This document shows positions 26,701 through 36,700 of a DNA stretch of 64,000 nt, in pieces. A program made the translations under genes and the position numbers. Source of the stretch: Sulfuritalea sp. (lineage in GTDB: Bacteria; Pseudomonadota; Gammaproteobacteria; Burkholderiales; Rhodocyclaceae); assembly GCA_023229545.1 (NCBI GenBank), contig JALNZB010000004.1, positions 1 through 64,000 of the forward strand. The letters are read 5' to 3'. Within the stretch, counting starts at the first letter, position 1. Each line of letters starts with the position of its first letter. The notes beneath the pieces were generated by a model. It searched no databases. It was not told the DNA's origin and worked only from the letters and a program-made list of their open reading frames with translations.

Positions 26701-27636
26701 GAATGGCACAGCACCGGCGCCGGCAAGCTGTCCGGGCGCATCGCGCAGTATTCAATTCCGGAAACCATCACCAAGCCGAAAGAGCTGGAGGCGAAGGTCA
26801 GTGAAGTGGTCGACCGGCTGCCGGCGCTGGACATCACGATCGACAAGCTGTCGTTCAAGGACCGCCCGCTCGGCGCCGTGCGCATCGCGGCGGAGAATCG
26901 CAATGGCTACTGGAACACCAAAGTCGACGCGAAGAACGAGGATGGGACGCTGGAAGCCACCGGTCGCTGGCGGCCCAGCCCGACCCAGCCCGATACCCGC
27001 ATCGAATTCAATCTCGGCGCCAACAGCATCGATAAACTGCTGGCGCGCATCGGCTATCCGGATACGGTACGGCGCGGCAGCGCCAAGCTTTCCGGCAATC
27101 TTTCCTGGCGCGGCTCGCCCTTCACCATCGACTACCCGACTCTCGGCGGCAACCTCAAGCTCGATGCCTCCGGCGGCCAGTTCGTCAAGCTCGAACCCGG
27201 CGTCGGTCGCCTGCTCGGGATTCTTAGTCTGCAATCCCTGCCGCGCCGCATTACGCTGGATTTTCGCGACATCTTCAGCGAAGGCTTTGCCTTCGACAAG
27301 ATCGGCGGCCAGTTTGCCGTCGCGCGCGGCGTAATGGAGACCCAGGGCCTCCAGATCGACGGGCCGTCGGCGAAAGTGCTGATGAGCGGCACGGTCGATC
27401 TCGGCGCCGAAACCCAGAACCTCAAGGTACGCGTGCAGCCCGCCGTGGGCGAGTCGATTGCGGTCGGCACCATGATCGCCAATCCGGTGGCCGGCGCGGT
27501 AGTCTGGGCCGCGCAAAAAATATTCAAGGACCCCCTCGATCACGCCTTCGCCTTCGAATACGGCGTCACCGGAAGCTGGGCCGACCCGAAGGTAGAAAAG
27601 CTCGGGCAAGAGAAGAAGGCGGAGGAAACCAAGTGA
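23767..27636 (+). CDS. YhdP/AsmA-like envelope lipid-transport protein
   Basis: Large inner-membrane-anchored periplasmic protein of about 1289 residues. It has one N-terminal helix (AVTLGYFAFALLLLALRYAI), repeated beta-rich AsmA-like segments and the conserved C-terminal LMSGTVDLGAETQNLKVRV. YhdP-type proteins bridge the envelope and move phospholipid to the outer membrane. The GTG start has no ribosome site. Upstream codons from about 23698 look coding (SRLLSRLRLL) but offer no ATG, GTG or TTG before a stop, so the true start is unclear. Residues 836-844 (VPRTPTLA) come from a 25-bp repeat copy. The stop overlaps the next gene (GTGA). Confidence 0.88.
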   Translation: MFIWAVTLGYFAFALLLLALRYAILPQIENYRGDVERMISASINRPVAIRKIEAHWAGLRPALNLKGFAIHDTQGRPALGFDQVEAELAWSSLWHFQLRLARLELNAPTLLLRRDNQGRLFAAGLEITPQSSAEDDFTDWLLAQDSVIIRDARIAWHDELRGAPPLELQHLNFQLDNSGDRHRFGFTAEPPRQLAARIDIRGEFKGHDLDQLDAWKGEVYTELDYADLAVWRAWVDYPVALPQGSGALRLWLGFANRQLISATADVRLADLRLQLRPKLPELDLLRLEGRLAGRRLDGGGFEAELKHLTLATRDGLALQPTDLKLVWQEAAANRPPQGSASANGLDLDALARLAAYLPLDETTRDHLARHAPHGRVFDLKLDWKGRFASPENAGLPDSWSIKGRFENLGLTALGPVPGVSGISGHIEGNQKSGSLRLDGQHTALELPNIFADPKLELDAFAADLNWQIATGGLRVSLKKASFHNQDAAGEASGNWHALAEGPGEIDLDARLTRGKGDAVWRYMPLVVGKGVRDWLRVAIIGGKASEVTLKLRGDLRQFPFRDGKGGIFEVRGKFNNASLRYAGLWPEINDIEGELLFAGQRMLITGRSGRIFGVGLREVRAEIADIEQMEELLTVSGKAAGPTTDFLRFVEASPVGERIDHFTEDLKAEGSGELDLKLSLPLRRLANSKIDGGYRFDGNRLTVDEDLPALAEVRGALRFSADHLEAHGIRGTLLGMPLAVDVKTVGDGGVQINAAGEINVATLRRQFPHPVFDHLAGGAKWTGSVRVKKKSAEVKLGSNLIGLSSSLPEPFNKPATEALAFSLERKPPTDAARTTTVPRTPTLAKPGAAQDMLDIGLGHVLRIQLVRRHDVRPPVIARGLIAVGDVSASLPERNLTVAANLPRINADFWGKLLANQAKDGDQGEAALPPLPAVQFDLRTADLIVQDRSFHDVRISGSRAAAADSTRFDLKSRELAGNFEWHSTGAGKLSGRIAQYSIPETITKPKELEAKVSEVVDRLPALDITIDKLSFKDRPLGAVRIAAENRNGYWNTKVDAKNEDGTLEATGRWRPSPTQPDTRIEFNLGANSIDKLLARIGYPDTVRRGSAKLSGNLSWRGSPFTIDYPTLGGNLKLDASGGQFVKLEPGVGRLLGILSLQSLPRRITLDFRDIFSEGFAFDKIGGQFAVARGVMETQGLQIDGPSAKVLMSGTVDLGAETQNLKVRVQPAVGESIAVGTMIANPVAGAVVWAAQKIFKDPLDHAFAFEYGVTGSWADPKVEKLGQEKKAEETK
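26272..26296 (+). repeat. Dispersed 25-bp repeat, copy 5 (inside yhdP)
   Basis: Reads ACCGTGCCGCGA then ACGCCGACTCTTG. It is in sense orientation and in frame, encoding VPRTPTLA within a low-complexity linker. Confidence 0.75.
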
Positions 27637-28439
27637 AGCTCGCCGCCATACAGATGATTTCGGGGCCGGACGTGGCGCCCAATCTGGCTACCGCCGGTCG
27701 GCTGATAGCCGAGGCGGCGGCGGGCGGTGCGCAACTGGTCGCCCTGCCCGAGTATTTCCCGCTGATCGGCGCCACGGATGCCGACCGCCTCGCGGCGCGC
27801 GAGACCGATGGCAGCGGCCCGATCCAGGACTTTCTCGCCGACGCGGCCCGCCAGCACAATCTGTGGCTGGTTGGCGGCTCGATTCCGCTGGTGGCGAACG
27901 ACCCGGCCAAACTGCGCAACACCTGCCTGGTGTTCGACCCGCAGGGCAGGCGTGTGGCGCGTTACGACAAGATCCACCTGTTCGGCTTCAACAAGGGCGA
28001 GGAAGCCTACGACGAAGGCGCCACCATCGAGCGCGGCGATCAAGTCGTGGCCTTCGACTCGCCACTCGGCAGGATCGGCATCGCCATCTGCTACGACCTG
28101 CGCTTTCCGGAACTTTTCCGCGCCATGGCGCAGTTGCAAAACCCGGTGGATCTGCTGGTGTTGCCCGCCGCCTTCACCGAAACCACCGGTCGCGCCCACT
28201 GGGAATTGTTGCTGCGCGCCCGCGCCGTCGAGAACCAGTGTTATGTTCTGGCTGCGGCGCAGGGCGGTCGGCATCCGACCGGGCGCATGACCCATGGCAA
28301 CAGCATGATCATCGACCCTTGGGGCGAGGTGCTGGCGCGCATGGACAAAGGCGAAGGCGTGGTCATGGCGGAACTGGATCGGCAACGGCTGGTCGATACC
28401 AGAACCACCCTGCCTGCCTTGAAACACCGCATTCTTTAA
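27633..28439 (+). CDS. Nitrilase-superfamily amidase (Nit-type)
   Basis: Carbon-nitrogen hydrolase of 268 residues with the full Glu-Lys-Cys triad: E40 in LVALPEYFP, K113 in YDKIHLFGF and C153 in ICYDLRFPELF. The FDPQGRRVARYDKIHLF signature is closest to Nit1/deaminated-glutathione amidase, which repairs a transaminase side product, but omega-amidase activity is possible. It starts at a GTG overlapping the yhdP stop by 4 nt. The order yhdP-nit-tldD is common in betaproteobacteria. Confidence 0.9.
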   Translation: MKLAAIQMISGPDVAPNLATAGRLIAEAAAGGAQLVALPEYFPLIGATDADRLAARETDGSGPIQDFLADAARQHNLWLVGGSIPLVANDPAKLRNTCLVFDPQGRRVARYDKIHLFGFNKGEEAYDEGATIERGDQVVAFDSPLGRIGIAICYDLRFPELFRAMAQLQNPVDLLVLPAAFTETTGRAHWELLLRARAVENQCYVLAAAQGGRHPTGRMTHGNSMIIDPWGEVLARMDKGEGVVMAELDRQRLVDTRTTLPALKHRIL

Positions 28440-28447
28440 GGACCACG

Positions 28448-29884
28448 ATGAACCACTTCAACACCGCCGAACAAGTTCTGCTCAAACCCAACGGGCTGGC
28501 GCCTCGCCAGCTTGAGGGCGTCTTCGGACAGTTATTCGGCAATCGCGTCGATTACGCCGACCTGTATTTTCAGTACGCCCGCAGCGAAGCCTGGAGCCTG
28601 GAGGAAGGCATCGTCAAGTCCGGCAGTTTCAACATCGAGCAGGGCGTCGGCGTGCGCGCCATATCCGGTGAAAAGACCGCTTTTGCCTATTCCGACGACA
28701 TCAGCCTGGCGGCGCTGCAAGCCGCCGCCGGCACCACCCGCGCAATTGCCGCGTCAGGCGCCCAGCGTCAGGCGCCAATACTGCGCCGGAGTAATCAACC
28801 AGTCGCGCTGTATGCCGGCAACGATCCCATTGCTTCGCTCGGCGACGCCGCCAAGGTCACGCTGCTGGAACGCCTCGAAGCCATGGCCCGCGCCGCCGAT
28901 CCGCGCGTCAAGGAAGTCATGGCCAGCATCGGCGGCACCTGGGAAGTCGTGCTGGTGGCCCGCTCCGATGGCCACATGGCGGCCGATGTGCGACCGCTGG
29001 TGCGCGTTTCGATTTCCGTCATCATGGAAGAACAAGGCCGACGCGAACAGGGTTCCGCCGGCGGCGGCGGGCGCTTCGATTACGCCTATTTCACCGATGC
29101 GGTGCTGCACGACTATGCCAAACGCGCCGTGCATCAGGCCAGCGTCAATCTCGCCGCCAAACCCGCCCCGGCCGGCGAAATGACTGTGGTGCTGGGCCCC
29201 GGCTGGCCCGGCATCCTGCTCCACGAAGCGGTCGGCCACGGCCTCGAAGGCGACTTCAACCGCAAGGGCAGCTCGACCTTCGCCGGGCGCGTCGGCCAGC
29301 GCGTGGCGGCGAAAGGCGTCACCGTCGTCGATGACGGCACCATTGCCGACCGGCGCGGCTCGCTGACCATCGACGACGAGGGCAACCCGACGCAGCGCAC
29401 GGTGCTGATCGAGGACGGCATCCTCGTCGGCTACCTGCAGGACACGCTGAACGCGCGCCTGATGGGTGTCGCCATCACCGGCAACGGTCGCCGCGAATCC
29501 TTCGCCCACCTGCCGATCCCGCGCATGACCAACACCACCATGCAGAACGGCAGCCACGATCCCGACGAAATCATCAAGTCGGTGAAGAAGGGCCTGTACG
29601 CCGCCAACTTCGGCGGCGGTCAGGTAGATATCACCAGCGGCAAGTTCGTCTTTTCAACCGCCGAGGCGTATCTGATCGAGAACGGCAGGATCACCACCCC
29701 GGTCAAGGGCGCCACGCTGATCGGCAGCGGCCCGGAGGCGATGATGCGCGTCTCCATGATCGGCAACGACATGGCGCTCGATTCGGGCGTCGGCACCTGC
29801 GGCAAGGAAGGCCAGAGCGTGCCGGTCGGCGTCGGCCAGCCGACGGTGCGCATCGACGGCTTGACAGTCGGCGGCACGGGGTAA
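28448..29884 (+). CDS. tldD: Metalloprotease subunit TldD
   Basis: Soluble zinc protease of 478 residues that works with TldE (PmbA) to trim unfolded or modified peptides. The metal motif HEAVGHGLEGD is intact, as are the conserved GKEGQSVPVGVGQPT and terminal LTVGGTG. It lies 8 bp after the amidase gene. A tldE gene is not in the window. Confidence 0.96.
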   Translation: MNHFNTAEQVLLKPNGLAPRQLEGVFGQLFGNRVDYADLYFQYARSEAWSLEEGIVKSGSFNIEQGVGVRAISGEKTAFAYSDDISLAALQAAAGTTRAIAASGAQRQAPILRRSNQPVALYAGNDPIASLGDAAKVTLLERLEAMARAADPRVKEVMASIGGTWEVVLVARSDGHMAADVRPLVRVSISVIMEEQGRREQGSAGGGGRFDYAYFTDAVLHDYAKRAVHQASVNLAAKPAPAGEMTVVLGPGWPGILLHEAVGHGLEGDFNRKGSSTFAGRVGQRVAAKGVTVVDDGTIADRRGSLTIDDEGNPTQRTVLIEDGILVGYLQDTLNARLMGVAITGNGRRESFAHLPIPRMTNTTMQNGSHDPDEIIKSVKKGLYAANFGGGQVDITSGKFVFSTAEAYLIENGRITTPVKGATLIGSGPEAMMRVSMIGNDMALDSGVGTCGKEGQSVPVGVGQPTVRIDGLTVGGTG

Positions 29885-30062
29885 GCGGCAAAACCTCGAC
29901 ACGAAGCCCTGAAAGCAAGTCGATTCGGGTTGACATGCCTCAAATTGCGCCGCAAATGATAAGTATATTCTGATACTCTAATTCGTATCTATATGCGTGA
30001 ATTGCGCGCATTGGCAACCGCGATACGGAGTCGAGGCATTCAACCTGTCAATGGAGATGGCT

Positions 30063-31130
30063 ATGAAACACTGGATTCTGAATACAGCTCTAGTCGGACT
30101 TTTCCTCCTGCCGGGGATTGAACGCGCCGCTCATGCGCAAGCGGCGGCGCCGCAAGTTGAACCCGGGGAAGTCACCAATGAACAAATGGTCAGCTACTAC
30201 GAACGAGGTCAGATCGGCAAGGAAGTCTGGGTCATCGACAGCCGTCCGGCTGGGAAATACGTTGCCGGCCACATCCCCGGAGCCATCGGACTTCCGCTCG
30301 ACGTTCTCAAGCGGGACACTGCGGGCACGGAGAAACTGGCGATTCCCAAGTCCGGCAAAGTGGTTTTCTACTGCGCGGGACGGGAGTGCACCCTCTCCGT
30401 GGATTCCGCCGAAATATTCCGCAAGCTCGGCTACTCCAACGCTGCCGTGTATCGCAACGGTGTTCCCGGCTGGAACCAGAAAATGCAGCCGCTCCTGGCA
30501 GAGGAGTCCTTCATCAGGAAAGGGAACGTCATACTCATCGACACTGCGGTTGGCCAGGAAACCATAGTCACCGCGTCAAACCAGACCGTCCAGCTTTCCC
30601 TGCCGGATATCAAGGGCGGCAAGGGAAAAGCGGTCTTCGCCGGACTATCGCGCAATGCCCCTCTCGTCGTCGTTGAGCGCAACGGAATGGACGGCGTCAA
30701 TGCCGTACTCGAGGAGCTCCGGGAACTGGACTTCCGCCGCCTGGCCTATTTCCCCATCAAGGCGTGGAAAGACAAACTGGCGCTGGTAACACCGCCGGAA
30801 ACAGTGGCGTGGGCACCCGTCTACGGCCCCGGCCAGATCGCACCCAAGGTCTTTGAAAATGCCGTCGCTTCCGGGCAGTACATACTGGACGTCCGTCCGG
30901 TGGCCGACTACGCGCGAGGGCATTTCAAGGGCGCGATCAACATTCCCGTAGAAGACATGGAGAAGGAATACGCGAGGATTCCCAAAGAGCAGCCGGTATT
31001 CGTGAATTGCGCCAGCGGCGCCAAGAGCCAGAAGACCTTTGATATCCTGGGCCGCAAGGGATACGCCAACATCCGCTACCTCGACGCCGAGGTTTCCTGC
31101 AAGGGAGAGACTTGCACCATCAAGGAATAG
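30063..31130 (+). CDS. Exported protein with two rhodanese domains
   Basis: Periplasmic protein of 355 residues with a signal peptide (MKHWILNTALVGLFLLPGIE, cut after AAHAQA). The first rhodanese domain (about 45-145) has the active Cys in YCAGRECTLS. A middle domain follows, then a second rhodanese domain (about 260-345) with Cys in NCASGAKSQK. Such proteins move sulfane sulfur, though the partner is unknown. GGAGATGG supports the ATG at 30063. The 180 bp upstream is markedly AT-rich with a TTGACA at 29930 but no well-spaced -10 box that I trust. Confidence 0.85.
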   Translation: MKHWILNTALVGLFLLPGIERAAHAQAAAPQVEPGEVTNEQMVSYYERGQIGKEVWVIDSRPAGKYVAGHIPGAIGLPLDVLKRDTAGTEKLAIPKSGKVVFYCAGRECTLSVDSAEIFRKLGYSNAAVYRNGVPGWNQKMQPLLAEESFIRKGNVILIDTAVGQETIVTASNQTVQLSLPDIKGGKGKAVFAGLSRNAPLVVVERNGMDGVNAVLEELRELDFRRLAYFPIKAWKDKLALVTPPETVAWAPVYGPGQIAPKVFENAVASGQYILDVRPVADYARGHFKGAINIPVEDMEKEYARIPKEQPVFVNCASGAKSQKTFDILGRKGYANIRYLDAEVSCKGETCTIKE

Positions 31131-31177
31131 CCTGCTTTGTTCGCCACCACGTATCGCGTCGAAGAAGGCTCTCTTTC

Positions 31178-32131
31178 CTAATCCGCCATCTCCACGCGGT
31201 CGCGGCCGTTTTCCTTGGCGCGGCGCAGCGCCGCGTCGGCGCGGGAAATCAGTCCTTCAAGCAGTTCGCCACGCCGCATCTGGGCCACGCCGCAACTAAG
31301 CGTCACGCTCTGCACGCCTTCATCGGTCTCCAACCCGCAGCCGGCAGCCACCAGGTCGCGCAGGCGTTCGGCGATCAGCAAGGCTTCGTCAAGCTCGGAA
31401 TGCGGCAGCAGAATCAGGAATTCCTCGCCGCCGTAGCGGGCAATCAGATCCTGCGCGCGCAGACCGTCGGCCAACTGGCGCGCCACGCGGCGCAACACCG
31501 CATCGCCGGCAAGGTGGCCGAAGCGATCATTGAAATGCTTGAACAAATCGATATCGGCCATCAGCAGACAAAGCGGCTTGCCATCATGGTCGCAGCGTGC
31601 GATGGCGCGCGGATAGGCTTCCAGCAGCCAACGCCGGTTGTGGATGCCGGTCAGCGCGTCGACGCTCGCCGCCTGTTCGAATTCGAGACTCAGAGCCTGC
31701 GAATTGACCAGCGCCAGGTTGTCGTTGCGCATGCGGCCGGCCAGGATGGCCAACAGGTTGCGCGCCACGCCGTGCGAACAATCCACCAGCGACCAAAGCA
31801 CGTCGTGCGGCATGGCCACGAGGCGCGTATCCCGTGCCGCCAACACCAGCGCCGAGGCCACCTTGCCGTCGAGCAGCGACATTTCGCCGACGCAGTCTCC
31901 GCTGGTGAAAACCGCATGTTCGGGCAAGTCGCGATCCGTCAGATAGACGCGCAGCTCGCCGTCGAGAATCAGGTACAGGTGGCTGTTGGGCGCGCCGGGT
32001 TCCAGCAGGTGCTCGCCGCGCGCCAAATCCAGGCGATGACAACTCTCGAACAGGTGCTCCACGCTTTCGAGGCTGACGTTGGCGAACAGCTTGGCTTGTG
32101 CAAGCTGCTGACGGTCTTCGCTTTTAATCAT
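31178..32131 (-). CDS. Cyclic-nucleotide-binding-domain diguanylate cyclase
   Basis: 317 residues. An N-terminal cNMP-binding (Crp-like) domain (about 15-135, LEPGAPNSHLYLILDGELRV, GDCVGEMSLLDG) is joined to a GGDEF domain (about 155-315). The GGEEF site is intact in ARYGGEEFLILL and an RxxD inhibitory site (RAQD) lies five residues before it. It probably makes c-di-GMP in response to a bound small ligand. The ATG at 32131 was chosen; an ATG at 32200 would add unrelated residues. Confidence 0.9.
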   Translation of the reverse strand: MIKSEDRQQLAQAKLFANVSLESVEHLFESCHRLDLARGEHLLEPGAPNSHLYLILDGELRVYLTDRDLPEHAVFTSGDCVGEMSLLDGKVASALVLAARDTRLVAMPHDVLWSLVDCSHGVARNLLAILAGRMRNDNLALVNSQALSLEFEQAASVDALTGIHNRRWLLEAYPRAIARCDHDGKPLCLLMADIDLFKHFNDRFGHLAGDAVLRRVARQLADGLRAQDLIARYGGEEFLILLPHSELDEALLIAERLRDLVAAGCGLETDEGVQSVTLSCGVAQMRRGELLEGLISRADAALRRAKENGRDRVEMAD

Positions 32132-32196
32132 GGTGGCACCCGACTTCCTCGGTCTTCGATAAGGACAGCATAAAGTAAAACGAGGCGCGGGAGGGA

Positions 32197-32967
32197 TCAC
32201 TTCTCATCGAAGCTGTAACCCAGTTCCGCCACGCCGCGCCGGATCGCCGCCATGGCTTGCGGCACTTGTTCCGGCGCGCCGCGCACGCCGAGTTCGATGT
32301 GGCGCTGGACTTCCGCCGAGCCGAGGAAGGGCAGGCTGAACACCTTGACGCCGGGGAAATCCGCTTCGACACCCCGCATGACGCCGATCAGCGCGCCCTC
32401 GACGCCCTTCCACACCAGGATGGCCGCTTCGGCGCTGGTGTCCGCGTTGAAGCGTTCGCGGTAGTAGTGGTCGAGCACCCACTCCACCATCGGCCAGGCC
32501 ATTTGCGGAAAGCCCGGCACGAAATGATGGTGGCCCAGCGAAAATCCGGGAATGCGATTGTATGGATTTGGAATGATGCGGCTGCCCGCTGGCAAGTTGC
32601 CCATGGCCAGTTGCAGATCGGTCAGCTCGAACCCGCTTTCGGCGAAGCGCGCCCGGATCTCGCGTTCGGCGTCGGGGTGCAGCAACAGCTCGACGCCGGC
32701 GGCTGCCGCTGCGGCCTGTCGCGTGTGATCGTCCGGCGTATTGCCGATGCCGCCGAAGCTGAAGACGATGTCATCGCTGGCCAGAGTGCGCCTTAGTGTT
32801 TCCGTCAGACGTTGCCGATCGTCGCCGATGTACAGCGCCCAAGCCAGCACCAGGCCGCGCGCCGCGAGAATCTCCAGCAATCTGGGGAAATGCTTGTCGG
32901 AACGCTTGCCCAGCGTGATTTCGTCGCCGATGATGATGGCGCCGATGCCCGCCCGCGTTTCGTTCAT
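32197..32967 (-). CDS. CinA-like molybdopterin-binding-domain protein
   Basis: 256 residues with the MoCF-biosynthesis/CinA N-terminal fold: AIIIGDEITLGKRSDKH, IVFSFGGIGNTPDDHTRQA and MGNLPAGSRIIPNP. It lacks the C-terminal nicotinamide-mononucleotide deamidase half of full CinA. Standalone proteins of this type are common in betaproteobacteria and of uncertain function. Ribosome site GGAGGGA precedes the ATG, which overlaps the EI24 stop by 4 nt. Confidence 0.88.
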   Translation of the reverse strand: MNETRAGIGAIIIGDEITLGKRSDKHFPRLLEILAARGLVLAWALYIGDDRQRLTETLRRTLASDDIVFSFGGIGNTPDDHTRQAAAAAAGVELLLHPDAEREIRARFAESGFELTDLQLAMGNLPAGSRIIPNPYNRIPGFSLGHHHFVPGFPQMAWPMVEWVLDHYYRERFNADTSAEAAILVWKGVEGALIGVMRGVEADFPGVKVFSLPFLGSAEVQRHIELGVRGAPEQVPQAMAAIRRGVAELGYSFDEK

Positions 32968-33686
32968 AGCTCTATCCCTCCTTGCCGCCGCTGCCGCCGC
33001 AACGCTGCCAGACCGAGATGGACGAAGACCAGCGCGGTGAGTGCTGGCGCCAGCAGATTGACCAGCGGCACATGCGCCGCCGCCGCCGCGCCGAGGCCGG
33101 CAAAATGGAAGCGGCCACGGTTTTCGCGCAGCAGACTCTGCATCTCGTTGCGCGTCGCGTGCTCGGCGAGGGCGTCGAAACGGAAGGTGCGCTGATTGAA
33201 CCAGGCGCCCCACAACAAGGGCAACACCAGCAGCGCGCCCGGTATCAGCAGCAGCGGCAGCATGAAGAAACAGCCGACGACAAAGATCGCGCCCGATCCC
33301 AGCGTATTGCCCAGACTGCCCCAGAATGCGTTCTCGCCATGACGCCCCAGATCCGGGTAGTCGCGCGCCGCCACCAGATTGACCAGATTCGGCAGGGCAA
33401 ACACCGCCACCAGAACAATCGCGGTGAAATACACCAGCGAGGCGAAGGCCGCCAGCAACAGAAACACCGCAGCCCAGTGTCCCACCCATTCCCAGCCCGA
33501 CCACGGCAGTCCCGGCAACATGCTCACCACGCGCGCCATCAGCGCCACGCCCTGCGCCCACACCGCCACCGCCACGGCGGTCCATAACACCAGCGCCACC
33601 AGCGGCGGCCACAGCGCCTGCCACAGCACGTCGGCCCGCGTCAGGTCGCGCAGCGACTTGGTGAAGGCGGCAAATACCTCAAGCAT
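32964..33686 (-). CDS. EI24-domain (CysZ-like) membrane protein
   Basis: Integral membrane protein of 240 residues with about four long hydrophobic segments and the EI24 domain pattern (AFTKSLRDLTRADVLWQALW at the start, RTFRFDALAEHATRNEMQSL near the end). CysZ members import sulfate, but distant members like this have no proven substrate. It lies between hrpA and the CinA-like gene in one minus-strand unit. Confidence 0.82.
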   Translation of the reverse strand: MLEVFAAFTKSLRDLTRADVLWQALWPPLVALVLWTAVAVAVWAQGVALMARVVSMLPGLPWSGWEWVGHWAAVFLLLAAFASLVYFTAIVLVAVFALPNLVNLVAARDYPDLGRHGENAFWGSLGNTLGSGAIFVVGCFFMLPLLLIPGALLVLPLLWGAWFNQRTFRFDALAEHATRNEMQSLLRENRGRFHFAGLGAAAAAHVPLVNLLAPALTALVFVHLGLAALRRQRRQGGIEL

Positions 33687-33708
33687 CGCTATCCGTCATT
33701 TGTGTGCC

Positions 33709-36700
33709 TCATTTATGTAACCTCGTATCCCACATCTTCTGCAGTCGCTTCACCGAAACCGGCGACGAGGTTTTCAGTTCCTGCGCGAACAGCGCGACGC
33801 GCAGCTCTTCGAGCAGCCAGCGGAATTCGTCGAGAAACGCATCGCCCTGCTGGCCGGATTTAAGCATGGCATTGCGTTCGCGCTCCCACGGCTTGCCCAG
33901 CGCCTGCCAGTCCGCCATCAGGCGGGCGTCGCGCGCCGGATCGCTGCGCGATTTTTCCAAGCGCAGGCCGATGGCCTTGAGGTAACGCGGATAGTGTTGC
34001 AGCCGCTCGAAGGGCGTGGTGGCGATGAACCTTTTCGGCATCAGTTCGGCAAGCTGCGCGCCGATGTCGGCGCAAGCCTGCGGAAATGCCTTCTGCATTG
34101 AGACGAGCTTCTTCGCCAGCACCGCATGTTCGGACAGGAGCGTGCCGAGCAGGCGCAGGATTTCCTGCGCCACCAGCAGAACCCGGCCGCGCGCCGCGTC
34201 GCGCCGTGTCGCGAACGCCGACTCTTCCGTGGGCAGCGGGTCCATCAGGCAAGTGCGCTCCAGCGTCACGGCGATCAACTGCTCGCGCAGTTCCTTCTCC
34301 GTGCCCAGTGCTATGAACTGCATGGCGAGTTCGCGCAGGCCCGGCAGCTTTTCGATGGCCTTGACCTGCGCCGCAAGTTGCAGCGCAAACAGCCGCGCCA
34401 TGCCGCGCCGATGCTCGGCGCGGGCCTTGTCCTCGGTATCGAAGGCGGTCAGGCGCACGCTCTCGCCCATATCGACCAAAGCCGGGAAACCCACCGTAGT
34501 GCCAGCGCCGACTTTCACTTCCATCAGTTCGGGCAAGGCGCCGAAGGTCCATGCCGTCAGGCCGGACAATTCGCCGGCGGCGGCCTCGTGCTGCACTTCG
34601 GCTGCGGCATAAACCTGCTCGACGCGGTCGCGATACTCGGCGCGCAATTCGGCAAGGTTGCGCGAAATCGCCAGGGTGCCGCCGTGTTCGTCGGTGAGGC
34701 GAAAGTTCATGAACAAGTGCGGTCGCAGTTCGCCGCTGCGGAAGGCGTCGAGCGGCAGCTTCATCGCCAGACGTTCCTCGGCGGCGCGCGTCAGGGCGCG
34801 CACCAGCGGCTCGTCGAAATCATGTTCTGATTCGCAGAAGTCGCTGGCGAACTCATCGAGCGGTTGCAGGCGATGGCGGTACTTCTGTTGCAGGGTCTTC
34901 AGCAGCGCCAGGATTTTCTCCTTGAGCAGCCCCGGCACCAGCCATTCGCAACGATTGGCCGGCAACTGGTTGAGCGCGGGCAGCGGCAGAATCAGCGTCA
35001 CGCCGTCGTCCGCCGCGCCGGGATCGTGGTGGTAGCTCAGCTTGAAGCTCTGGCCGCGATGCGTCAGCGCCGGCGGGAAGGCATCGGTGGTGATGCCCGC
35101 CGCCTCGTGGCGCATCAACTGTTCCTTCTCCAGGCAGAGCAGCTTCGGGTTCGCCGCTTCGGCCTCGCGCCGCCAGTGGTCGAAGGCCGCCAGCGTGATG
35201 ATGCCCTCGGGCAGCTTGGCGTCGTAGAAGGCGTAAATCAGCTCGTCATCGACCAGCACGTCGGGCCGCCGCGACTTGTGTTCCAGCGCCTCGATTTCCT
35301 TCATGAGTTTGGCATTATGCTGGAAGAAGCGCCACTTGCGCACCCAGTCCTCGCCCACCTGGCCTTCGACCAGCGCCTCGCGAATCAGGATTTCGCGAGC
35401 GAGTTTCGGATCGCTCGGCCCGTAATGCACGCGTCGCTTGGCGTGCAGCATCAGACCGTGCAGGGTGACGCGCTCCCAGGCCACGACCTGCCCCGGCCCC
35501 TTCTCCCAGTGCGGCTCATAGACATGGCGGCGAATCAGGTGGCCGCCGACCTGCTCCAGCCATTCCGGCTCGATCTTCGCGATGCAGCGGGCGAACAGGC
35601 GCGAGGTTTCCACCAGTTCGGCGGCGACGATCCAGCGCCCGGCCTTTTTCAGCAGCGACGATCCGGGGTGGATGAAAAAGCGAATGCCGCGCGCACCGAG
35701 ATAGTTTTTGTCTTCCTCGCTGATGAGGCCGATGTGGCCGAGCAGGCCGGTCAGCAGCGCCTTGTGGATGGCTTCATACGAGGCGGCAAGCTGATTCTCC
35801 TTCCAGCCGTGTTCGTGGCACACCGTCATCAACTGACCATGCACGTCGCGCCACTCGCGCACGCGCAGCCACGACAGGAAATTTTGCCGGCACCACTGGC
35901 GCTGCTTGTTCGTCGTCTCGTGCTTCCATACCTCGTCGGCGGCGTGCCAGAGCTTGAGGTAGGACAGAAACTCCGACTTCTCGTCCTTCCATTTGGCATG
36001 GGCCTGATCGGCGGTCGCCGCATGCTCCTGCGGCCGATCACGAGGATCCTGGGTGCCCAGCGCGGCGGCGATGACCAGCATTTCCCTGAGGCAGCCGTGC
36101 TCGCGCGCGGCGAGGATCATGCGGCCGATCTTCGGATCGAGTGGCAGTTTCGCCAGCTCGACACCGACCCTGGTCAGCGCCTTGCTCGTCTCGTCCAGCG
36201 CACCCAGTTCGGCGAGCAGGTTATAGCCGTCGGCAATCATGCGCGGCGCCGGCGCTTCGAGAAAGGGAAAGTCCTCGACATCACCCAGGTGCAGCGATTT
36301 CATGCGCAGGATCACGCCGGCCAGGCTGGAGCGCAGGATTTCGGGTTCGGTGTAGGCGTCGCGCTTGCTGAAATCCTCTTCGTCATAGAGCCGGAAACAG
36401 ATGCCCGCCGACACCCGCCCGCAGCGCCCGGCGCGCTGGCTGGCCGCCGCGCGCGAAATCGGCTCGACCTGCAACTGTTCGACCTTGTTGCGATGCGAGT
36501 AGCGCTTGACGCGGGCCAGCCCCGAGTCGATCACATAGCGGATGCCGGGCACGGTCAGCGAGGTCTCGGCGACATTGGTCGCCAGCACCACGCGACGGCC
36601 CTGATGGCCGGAAAACACCCGCGCCTGCTCCACCGCCGACTGGCGGGCGAACAGCGACAGCACTTCGAGACCAGGAGGGTGGTGTTTGCGCAGCGCCTCG

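Noticed and set aside
29865..29884. Repeat-like ACAGTCGGCGGCACGG at the tldD end
   Set aside because: TVGGTG is the normal C-terminus of TldD proteins.
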